This document shows positions 1 to 5,668 of a stretch of 11,047 bases of DNA, in pieces. This DNA is from CAYJFK01 sp964369475 (GTDB taxonomy: Bacteria > Bacillota > Clostridia > Oscillospirales > Feifaniaceae): positions 1-11,047 of the forward strand of contig CAYJFK010000071.1 of NCBI GenBank assembly GCA_964369475.1, read 5' to 3'. The stretch's first letter is position 1, and the number at the start of each line of letters is the position of its first letter. The notes under the pieces are model-generated. The model worked only from the letters and a program-made list of their open reading frames with translations. It was not told the origin of the DNA and did not search any database. A program made the position numbers and the translations under genes.

Positions 1-1
1 T

Positions 2-278
2 GGGAAAGACCTATAATCCGAACCCGTTTTTGAAGCCACAGGGCGCACTGTGAGCAACGTTTACGCATCATGCCAAGGCAATAAGCATTGCCACAATGCT
101 CCGCCTCGTCACATCACGCCCTGTGGCTTCAAAAATCGTCCCGACCTCAAAACGGCCTGTGTTTTCGTCAGTCGAGGCAGACGACGAAGGCAATGCTTGT
201 TGCCTTGACGAGGAGGATAACGAAGAATGGCGGAAACACAGGCCGTTTTGAGGCAGGTTCGGATTATAGGTCTTTCCC
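2..278. repeat. Nested inverted-repeat block A (three-way-junction geometry)
   Basis: A 23-bp perfect inverted repeat (2-24 with 256-278) encloses two further long hairpins: a 19-bp perfect stem (27-45 with 117-135) and a 20-bp perfect stem (145-164 with 234-253). Almost no unpaired bases lie between the three helices, so either strand could fold as a three-way junction, or the duplex could extrude as a branched cruciform. The two hairpin loops are related to each other in inverted orientation: 74-92 is the reverse complement of 189-207 with one mismatch (GGCAATGCTTRTTGCCTTG). Open frames through this block have no ribosome site and follow the repeat symmetry, so I treat it as non-coding. It is probably a dispersed intergenic element; I cannot see other copies in this window. 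Confidence 0.8.
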
Positions 279-299
279 TTGGGTGCCCTACGGAGGCTC

Positions 300-478
300 G
301 GGCGGCTCTGCACGCAAAATGCCTCTACTAAAATTACAGTCGAAGCATTTTGCGTGCGCCTTTGCGGCTGTACCGTGCTGTTTGATTGGCGTTCCCCAGT
401 AGGCGCAGAGCGTAAGATCACCCCTATCGTCCCACCGCCGCAAAGGCTCTCGCTCCTGCGGGAGCGAGAGAGCCGCCC
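300..478. repeat. Nested inverted-repeat block B (cloverleaf-like)
   Basis: An outer 10-bp inverted repeat (300-309 with 469-478) encloses three helices laid end to end: 311-322 with 345-356 (12 bp, extendable by one pair), 358-368 with 437-447 (11 bp), and 447-456 with 461-470 (10 bp with a TGCG loop). A further small hairpin, GTGCC-GCAA-GGCAC, sits just outside at 486-499 and has a GNRA-type loop. The remainder up to the CoA-transferase ribosome site at 557 is GC-rich and then AT-rich, with no gene. The block adjoins block A and may be part of the same element. Confidence 0.7.
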
Positions 479-556
479 TTGTGCAGTGCCGCAAGGCACG
501 GATGGCGGCAGGCGGCGGCGAGGCGATGTATGAGCCGTAATATAGATATAATTTTC

Positions 557-563
557 AAGGAGG
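557..563 (+). promoter_or_regulatory. Ribosome binding site of the CoA-transferase gene
   Basis: AAGGAGG, seven bases before the ATG at 571. It fixes the start. The nearby TATAAT at 547-552 is too close to serve as its promoter. Confidence 0.85.
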
Positions 564-570
564 AAATAAA

Positions 571-2034
571 ATGTACAGTGATAGGATATTATGCGAGAGC
601 CTGAAGGCCAAAGTCATGTCTGCCGAGGAGGCGGCATCACTCGTAAAGGAGGGCATGGTTATAGGCGCATCTGGCTTTACAGGCATGGGCTACCCCAAAA
701 CAATGCCAACGGCAATTGCCAAGCTTGGCACCGCCAAAAATCTAACTCTAATCTGCGGCGCATCTGTCGGCGACGAGCTCGACGGCGAGCTTGCACGCTC
801 CGGTCTAATGGCAAGGCGCTATCCCTTTCAGTCGCATAAAGACGTGCGTGACAGGGTAAACAAGGGCGACATTTTATATGCCGACATCCACTTGGGCCAC
901 GTACCGAGAGTCGCCAAGAGCGGCAAGCTCGGCAAGGTCGATGTGGCAATTGTCGACTGTTGCATGATATGCGAGAATGGCGGACTCGTTCCAACCCTTG
1001 CGGCAGGCGCAACCCCTGCCTTTGTAGAGGCGGCAGATTTTGTTATAGTTGAGCTAAACCTAAATCACCCAAAAGAGCTGATGGGATTTCACGATATCCA
1101 CAAGGGCGAGCCCGACATAAAGAGCGCCGCCCACCGTGTCGGCACTCCATATATCCCTTGTGCCCCTTCTAAAATTGCCGCCATTGTAATAAATGATATG
1201 CCCGAAAAATTCCCCGTCTTTACCGATCCCGACGAAACATCGGCAAAGATCGGAGAGCTAATAATCGACCTAATTCAAAAAGAGCAAAAAGAAGGCAGGC
1301 TAAACTCCCCCATCACGATACAATCGGGTGTCGGTGCCGTTGCAAATGCCGTGCTCGACGGCCTTAGAGGTTGCGACCTTGGCGAGATGGAGATGTACAC
1401 CGAGGTACTTCAAGACGGCGCACTCCGCCTTGTCGACGAGGGCAAGATTAATGCCGCCTCCTCGACCTCCCTTTCGCTCTCCAAAGAAATGTCGGAGCTC
1501 TTTTACAGCAAATTCGACTTTTTCAAAGAGCGCATAGTGCTACGCCCCCAAGATGCCAGCAACAGCGGCGCACTTATCAGGCGGCTCGAAATTGTCGCCA
1601 TGAACACAGCGGTTGAGGCCGACATATACGGAAATGTCAACTCGACACATGTCGTCGGATCTAAAATTATAAACGGCATAGGCGGCTCTGGCGACTTTGC
1701 CCGAAATGGCGGCCTATCTATATTCATGACCCCCTCTATCGCCAAGGGCGGCGCCATCTCCTGCATAGTGCCCTTTGCCTCGCATATCGACTCGACCGAG
1801 CACGACGTGCAAATTTTAGTAACAGAACAAGGCCTTGCCGACCTTCGTGGCCTTGCCCCCAGAGAGCGTGCCAAGGTAATAATAGAGCACTGCGCCCACC
1901 CCGACTACCGCCCCATGCTTAGAGATTATTTCAACCGTGCATGTGAGAGTGTCGGAGGGCAGACCCCTCATATTTTAGGAGAGGCTCTGTCGTGGCACGC
2001 AAGATTTGCCGAAACGGGGAGTATGAAGGGTTAG
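571..2034 (+). CDS. Acetyl-CoA hydrolase/transferase family CoA-transferase (succinate/propionate:acyl-CoA type)
   Basis: This 487-residue cytoplasmic enzyme of the class I CoA-transferase (acetyl-CoA hydrolase/transferase) family should move coenzyme A between acyl-CoAs and short carboxylates such as acetate, succinate or propionate. The N-terminal half has SGFTGMGYPKTMPTAIA at about 34-50. The C-terminal half carries YTEVLQD with the expected catalytic glutamate at E278, the RIVLRPQ segment near 321, the GGSGDF motif at 371-376 and VTEQGLADLRGL at about 417-428. It ends in a TGSM-x-G tail, as in E. coli ScpC. The length fits the Cat1/AarC/ScpC branch better than the roughly 440-residue butyryl- or 4-hydroxybutyrate-CoA transferases. 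The start is supported by AAGGAGG at 557-563, seven bases upstream. No partner gene lies next to it, so the true substrate pair cannot be read from context. The family call is firm; the substrate is inference. Confidence 0.93.
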   Translation: MYSDRILCESLKAKVMSAEEAASLVKEGMVIGASGFTGMGYPKTMPTAIAKLGTAKNLTLICGASVGDELDGELARSGLMARRYPFQSHKDVRDRVNKGDILYADIHLGHVPRVAKSGKLGKVDVAIVDCCMICENGGLVPTLAAGATPAFVEAADFVIVELNLNHPKELMGFHDIHKGEPDIKSAAHRVGTPYIPCAPSKIAAIVINDMPEKFPVFTDPDETSAKIGELIIDLIQKEQKEGRLNSPITIQSGVGAVANAVLDGLRGCDLGEMEMYTEVLQDGALRLVDEGKINAASSTSLSLSKEMSELFYSKFDFFKERIVLRPQDASNSGALIRRLEIVAMNTAVEADIYGNVNSTHVVGSKIINGIGGSGDFARNGGLSIFMTPSIAKGGAISCIVPFASHIDSTEHDVQILVTEQGLADLRGLAPRERAKVIIEHCAHPDYRPMLRDYFNRACESVGGQTPHILGEALSWHARFAETGSMKG

Positions 2035-2035
2035 G

Positions 2036-2070
2036 TAAGAGCTAAGAACTAAGAGCTAAGAGCTAAGAAC
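2036..2070. repeat. Heptamer tandem repeat, TAAGARC x5
   Basis: Five consecutive 7-bp units, TAAGAGC or TAAGAAC, begin two bases after the CoA-transferase stop codon. The only variation is G/A at the sixth base, in the order G-A-G-G-A. This is a simple-sequence tract that could vary in copy number; it sits between a stop codon and a terminator hairpin. Confidence 0.9.
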
Positions 2071-2077
2071 TGTGGTG

Positions 2078-2099
2078 AAAAATTGCTGGGGCAATTTTT
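2078..2099 (+). terminator. Intrinsic terminator after the CoA-transferase gene
   Basis: A perfect 9-bp stem, AAAAATTGC (2078-2086) with GCAATTTTT (2091-2099), and a TGGG loop are followed by the T-rich tract GTTTATTTTA. The stem is AU-heavy, so termination may be partial and some readthrough into the lipoprotein gene 27 bases downstream is possible. Confidence 0.6.
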
Positions 2100-2125
2100 G
2101 GTTTATTTTATGGAGGGCATGACTT

Positions 2126-3280
2126 ATGAAAAAGCTTTTTCTTGGTTTGGTGTTGATCTTTTTTCTCACTTCTTGTGTACAAAGTGATGGTTTTAAGACA
2201 GATGATATGCCCGATGACATTCAAAATAATGCTCTAGCAGAAGATTTGCCAAACTACGGCGACGAAGCAAATTTGCCAAGCACCGACAATGAAGTAGACC
2301 TTCAAGCTCCCGACGACAGAGCAAGCCTGCCCGAGGACAGTTCGGTTTGGGTGCAGTTTTATAATGCACAACTGCCCATTTCGACAGTGGTAAATGGCGA
2401 GCAAATTCTTCTCGATAAAGGTGGCGCAGATGGCCAGTTCGGTTGGTTCTTTAACTATTATGAATTATTCGGCAAAGAAACTGTCGGCGACAGCTATACC
2501 GCTCATGACATAGGAGAAATATACAAAGACTCTCCACAATCACCCCTCGAGCAAGACAGATACATATCAGGCGGCTCTCCCGCTTCTATTATCGGGAATA
2601 CACTTTATGTCGAAGGCGGTTTTGACCCACTAATACAAGATGTGCGGTACGAGGCATACACCGTCGATAATCAGCCCGACAACCTCGTTTGGAGCGAGCA
2701 TTTTAAGAGCGAGATAGATAAGGTGTCGAAAGATACACCGCTTGTAATTGTTGATGCATGGTTTTTCGACATAGACGGCGACGGCATAGAGGAGAGCATC
2801 GTCAATGCCAATAACACCTTGAAAATTCAAGGGGATGCCTCAAACGAGCAGATACCGCATTACGACAATACGGCACAATATCAAATTACAACATACTTTT
2901 CAGACGATGGCACAGCTATAAACCTCCACACACATACAAATTCCTATGTTTCAAAAAGTGCGATTTCATATAACGACGGCATCTATGCAAGTTTTAGCAG
3001 CGAAAGACTCGACAGCGACTATATAGAAAGCGAACATATCAAAAGCTTTTGGGGTGAATACCAGTTCGATGCAGAGGGAAATATAGTAGCATCTCCCGTC
3101 TTTGTGCACGGCGAGTCGGATTACCCCAGAACTATCGCCGCACTTATTGCCGATATAGATGGCGACAAAACTGTCGAGCTAATCACAATGCAATCTGCAA
3201 TGTATGGACTTATTAGAGTCTACGACTTTGACCAAAACAACCTGCCTGCTCTGCGTTTTGGAATTATAACACCTGCATAA
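2126..3280 (+). CDS. Putative lipoprotein with Asp-rich DxDxDGxxE motifs, function unknown
   Basis: I do not recognise this 384-residue protein. It begins with a lipoprotein signal peptide: MKK, a hydrophobic core and lipobox LTSC with the acceptor cysteine at C17, so it is likely tethered to the outer face of the cytoplasmic membrane. Residues 18-75 form an acidic, Asp/Pro/Asn-rich linker. The rest looks beta-rich and contains two calcium-loop-like motifs, DIDGDGIEES at 215-224 and DIDGDKTVEL at 343-352, each preceded by a hydrophobic strand. This pattern is seen in FG-GAP/VCBS-like repeats and some EF-hand-like loops. The start is supported by GGAGGG at 2112-2117, eight bases upstream. The base composition is more AT-rich than in the preceding gene. 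No promoter is obvious, and a strong terminator follows at 3314-3361. Confidence 0.85.
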   Translation: MKKLFLGLVLIFFLTSCVQSDGFKTDDMPDDIQNNALAEDLPNYGDEANLPSTDNEVDLQAPDDRASLPEDSSVWVQFYNAQLPISTVVNGEQILLDKGGADGQFGWFFNYYELFGKETVGDSYTAHDIGEIYKDSPQSPLEQDRYISGGSPASIIGNTLYVEGGFDPLIQDVRYEAYTVDNQPDNLVWSEHFKSEIDKVSKDTPLVIVDAWFFDIDGDGIEESIVNANNTLKIQGDASNEQIPHYDNTAQYQITTYFSDDGTAINLHTHTNSYVSKSAISYNDGIYASFSSERLDSDYIESEHIKSFWGEYQFDAEGNIVASPVFVHGESDYPRTIAALIADIDGDKTVELITMQSAMYGLIRVYDFDQNNLPALRFGIITPA

Positions 3281-3313
3281 CAGATCAACTTAAAAACAAA
3301 TCCCCCTTTCACA

Positions 3314-3361
3314 AAAACAGGCTGTAACAGATGATTTCCACCATCTGTTACAGCCTGTTTT
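3314..3361. terminator. Strong bidirectional terminator after the lipoprotein gene
   Basis: A perfect 20-bp stem (3314-3333 with 3342-3361) has an 8-base loop. It starts with AAAA and ends with TTTT, so it can act on either strand. It lies 33 bases past the lipoprotein stop. The 89 bases from here to the next hairpin hold nothing I can identify. Confidence 0.85.
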
Positions 3362-3450
3362 CAAGCGCTTTTCACCCATGCTCGATGCGTGAGTATCTGC
3401 AAATCACCCTAACACCACTTGCAGTTGCTTTACCTGCTTAATCTCTATCA

Positions 3451-3487
3451 AAAAAAGGTGCGAACGCAATGCGTTCGCACCTTTTTT
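3451..3487. terminator. Bidirectional terminator between convergent genes
   Basis: An 11-bp GC-rich stem, GGTGCGAACGC (3457-3467) with GCGTTCGCACC (3471-3481), is flanked by six or more A on the left and six T on the right. It begins five bases past the stop of the leftward YjfB-like gene and so serves it directly. It also backs up the terminator of the rightward lipoprotein gene. Confidence 0.92.
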
Positions 3488-3492
3488 AAGCT

Positions 3493-3678
3493 TTAGATAT
3501 AAAGATCGAGCTTACTGCCGTATCTTGCCGGAGGTGTTTTCTGCGGCATCATGTCGAGCAGTTTCTCAGCCGATGCAGCCTGATTGTCCATGCTCTTGTC
3601 GAGCAGGCTAACATTTACCTGCTGCTGAACACTGGCCTCGCTCATCGCCATGCTCATGGCGGCGATCTCCATCGTCAT
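3493..3678 (-). CDS. YjfB-family small protein (putative motility-associated)
   Basis: This 61-residue protein matches the YjfB family: a short Met/Ala-rich amphipathic N-terminus (IAAMSMAMSEASVQQQVNVS), then a DKSMDNQAASAEKLLDMM helix and a variable tail. The family is listed as putative motility proteins because some members are expressed with flagellar or chemotaxis genes; the biochemical role is not known. There is no signal peptide and there are no cysteines. The start is set by AAAGGAGG (3686-3693), seven bases upstream of ATG. A consensus-like sigma-A promoter and a close terminator make it a single-gene transcription unit. No flagellar genes are in the window, so a motility role here is unproven. 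Confidence 0.85.
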   Translation of the reverse strand: MTMEIAAMSMAMSEASVQQQVNVSLLDKSMDNQAASAEKLLDMMPQKTPPARYGSKLDLYI

Positions 3679-3720
3679 AATAAAACCTCCTTTGAAAAGT
3701 TATTTTTTGTTTACAAAAAT

Positions 3721-3749
3721 ATTATATCATACAAAAAAAATAATTGCAA
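3721..3749 (-). promoter_or_regulatory. Sigma-A promoter of the YjfB-like gene
   Basis: On the minus strand, -35 TTGCAA (3744-3749), a 17-base spacer, an extended -10 TG one base ahead, and a perfect TATAAT (3721-3726). Transcription should start near 3714, giving a leader of about 35 bases. Confidence 0.8.
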
Positions 3750-3803
3750 GAATAATTTCACAATCAATATGCATATTTTTTGCGACTTGCCATTAAATAA
3801 AAC

Positions 3804-4439
3804 CTACTCGAAGGAGACACCCTTAGTTTTAAGCAGCTCTCTAATTCTTGCCACTTCCTCCATTGTGCGTGACTGCTGACATAGCTCGAGCGGCAAATGC
3901 TGTGGCTCTATCTCCTCTAGCACACCATGACGTCCCACAACGCTCCCGACAAGGCAGTTTTTGCCCTCGCCGCATGTGTAGCACTGGCTGTACCCAATTA
4001 CATTCATACCGCCTATGACCTCCATTCTATTGGAGAGCATAAAACGATCGATTACCTCCTTAACAGGGTCAATGTCGCCTCGAGGTAGCGTTGTCACCGT
4101 TACGCCAAGCTTACCTTCGAGCGAGAATGTGCCCATATGCCTAAAGCAGAATGTGCGCTCTAAACAACAGTGCGACAGTGCATTGGGCATGGCGTAGTAG
4201 TTTGGAGCGCCAAAAATAATAATATCGGCCTCCTTCATCTTATCGCCAATCTCGTTCCAATCGTCACGCACTTTGCAAATGTTGTCGCTTGCACATGCCG
4301 TACATGCAATACATCCGCTAATCTTCTTGCCTGCAAGCGAGATAATCTCGTAAGGCTCGTTACACCCCTTTAGTATCTCCTTCATCGCAGTGTGAATCAT
4401 CCTGTCACGCCTTGGGCTTCCGCTAATTGCCAGTATCAT
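3804..4439 (-). CDS. Flavodoxin-fold NAD(P)H-dependent FMN reductase / iron-sulfur flavoprotein (Isf-like)
   Basis: This 211-residue cytoplasmic protein has the NADPH-dependent FMN reductase (flavodoxin-like) fold. It opens with MILAISGSPR, where SGSPR at 6-10 is the FMN phosphate loop, and has IIIFGAPNYYAMPNALSH at about 73-90. The compact cysteine cluster C43-x2-C46-x2-C49-x5-C55 matches the [4Fe-4S] ligand spacing described for Isf iron-sulfur flavoproteins, so electron transfer between an Fe-S cluster and FMN is the likely chemistry. A second group, C153-x2-C156-x5-C162, lies in the C-terminal half and might bind metal or form a disulfide. The start is supported by GGGAGG (4448-4453). The redox partner is unknown and the neighbours give no hint. 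A hairpin-bearing leader lies upstream. Assignment to the superfamily is firm; a bound cluster is inference from spacing. Confidence 0.88.
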   Translation of the reverse strand: MILAISGSPRRDRMIHTAMKEILKGCNEPYEIISLAGKKISGCIACTACASDNICKVRDDWNEIGDKMKEADIIIFGAPNYYAMPNALSHCCLERTFCFRHMGTFSLEGKLGVTVTTLPRGDIDPVKEVIDRFMLSNRMEVIGGMNVIGYSQCYTCGEGKNCLVGSVVGRHGVLEEIEPQHLPLELCQQSRTMEEVARIRELLKTKGVSFE

Positions 4440-4469
4440 CTTTATGACCTCCCTTTTTGTTGTTTATAA

Positions 4470-4510
4470 GGCGATAGACCGAGCGGAAAACAAAGGCTCT
4501 GCCTATCACC
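4470..4510 (-). other. Leader RNA hairpin upstream of the iron-sulfur flavoprotein gene
   Basis: Bases 4470-4484 and 4496-4510 can form a 15-position stem with an 11-base loop. Read as minus-strand RNA, 14 of the 15 positions pair (12 Watson-Crick plus two G-U). Read as plus-strand RNA, the same two positions become A/C mismatches. The asymmetry suggests the structure works in the minus-strand transcript. It ends 16 bases before the ribosome site at 4448-4453 and is not followed by a U tract, so it is not a simple terminator. I match it to no known riboswitch. Confidence 0.5.
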
Positions 4511-4520
4511 ATATGTTTAA

Positions 4521-4584
4521 AATAAATAAAGGTGAAGTATACCTTGCCATGCTACAAAAATTGCACGACAAAATATACTTCACC
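4521..4584 (-). terminator. Probable terminator downstream of degV (or paired operator)
   Basis: A perfect 11-bp inverted repeat, GGTGAAGTATA (4531-4541) with TATACTTCACC (4574-4584), is separated by 32 bases. On the minus strand it is followed by TTTATTTATTTT, which fits an intrinsic terminator for the degV transcript. The loop is long, so it might instead be a pair of binding sites for a regulator of the downstream flavoprotein gene. Confidence 0.45.
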
Positions 4585-4717
4585 CAATTGCTAACCAAGT
4601 GAAACGATCAATTGCCGGCTAAAACCGAGCACTGTTCGAAGCTTTCTATGGAATTATAACTCGCTACAAGACGGCATACCACTCCATAGCTTAAGTTATA
4701 TCGCCTTTAAAGGCAAC

Positions 4718-5554
4718 TTAAAATGCCGTTACAAGTCCGCCTTTGCTTGCATACATGGAGGACAGCCCCCCCATTGGCACAATAACGACCTCTTTAAAAT
4801 TGTGCCTTTTTTCCACAAGCAGTTTTAAGTAGTTTGCCATCTCGGGGTTAAAGCAGTGGGCAATAACAAATGTTCTTCCCGATGTATCAGGGCAACGCTC
4901 GCCTATAACATCTACAAGACGTTTTATTGCATTTTGCGTTCCACGTGCCTTGTCGAGCAAAATTATATTTCCGTCTCCATCCGACGAAAGTAGCGGTCTT
5001 ATGTGAAGGGCGCTTACAAATGTACCTGTAACACGGCTCATTCTGCCGTTTTTAACAAGGTTCATAACATCTTCCAGTATAAAAAGCGTCTCCATCTTTT
5101 TAATATGATGCTCTACCTTGTCTATAATCTCCTGCTTTGTCGCCCCTGATTTTGCAAGGTCGTCTATCATGTGAGCAATTACCACTTCACCTGCCGATGC
5201 ACTCTTTGAGTCGAATACATGCACATCCCCCTTGTGCCCCATGTCCTGCGCAATTTCAATGCCTGCTACTGCGGAGGAATAAGAACCGGACAAACGAGAG
5301 GAGAGCGTTATAACAAATATCGGATCTTCCCCCGTGTAATGGTCTGCATACTGACTTGGGGATGGGCAGCTGGAGCGAAGCGGATTTTTAAACTTTATCA
5401 TATCGTCAATAAAACCCTTTATGTTAAGGTTGCTATCGTCGATATAGCTCATATTATCCATACGCATGACGAGCGGAATTCTAACCGCCCCCGTGCGCTC
5501 CATAACCTCGGGCGAAATGTCACAAGAACTGTCTACCACAAGTTTATAATTCAC
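4718..5554 (-). CDS. DegV family protein (fatty-acid-binding, FakB-like)
   Basis: This 278-residue protein belongs to the DegV/FakB family. FakB members bind a fatty acid and present its carboxylate to the kinase FakA for phosphorylation on the way to phospholipids. Family motifs are VVDSSCDIS (6-14), the SSCPSP loop (61-66) whose serine contacts the lipid head group, TLSSRLSGSYSSA (83-95), VFDSKSASAG (113-122) and LVKNGRMSRVTG (166-177). The usual C-terminal HxGPG element is replaced by YASKGGLVTAF. The start codon is GTG, with AAAGGTGG (5564-5571) nine bases upstream; no in-frame ATG lies near. It has its own promoter just past guaB. No fakA is in the window. Family confident; ligand inferred. 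Confidence 0.93.
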   Translation of the reverse strand: MNYKLVVDSSCDISPEVMERTGAVRIPLVMRMDNMSYIDDSNLNIKGFIDDMIKFKNPLRSSCPSPSQYADHYTGEDPIFVITLSSRLSGSYSSAVAGIEIAQDMGHKGDVHVFDSKSASAGEVVIAHMIDDLAKSGATKQEIIDKVEHHIKKMETLFILEDVMNLVKNGRMSRVTGTFVSALHIRPLLSSDGDGNIILLDKARGTQNAIKRLVDVIGERCPDTSGRTFVIAHCFNPEMANYLKLLVEKRHNFKEVVIVPMGGLSSMYASKGGLVTAF

Positions 5555-5601
5555 TGTTAATTACCACCTTTAAAAACACTAATACAAAGACCGCCTTTTA
5601 T

Positions 5602-5630
5602 ATTATACTCTAAAAATCACCTTAAAACAA
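5602..5630 (-). promoter_or_regulatory. Sigma-A promoter of degV
   Basis: On the minus strand, -35 TTGTTT (5625-5630, weak), a 17-base spacer and a perfect -10 TATAAT (5602-5607). It lies in the short gap between the guaB stop and the degV start, so degV need not depend on guaB transcription. Confidence 0.65.
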
Positions 5631-5668
5631 CCCTAAAAGAAACTAAGCTGTGATGCAAAGAAAATCTA

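Noticed and set aside
68..533. Overlapping open frames on both strands in the first 530 bases (minus 68-499, plus 88-402, plus 279-533, minus 288-494).
   Set aside because: They run through the nested inverted repeats, mirror each other across the palindromes, lack ribosome sites and encode low-complexity basic peptides.
547..552. Perfect TATAAT upstream of the CoA-transferase as a -10 box.
   Set aside because: It lies five bases from the ribosome site, so a transcript would start inside that site, and no -35 hexamer is present at the right distance.
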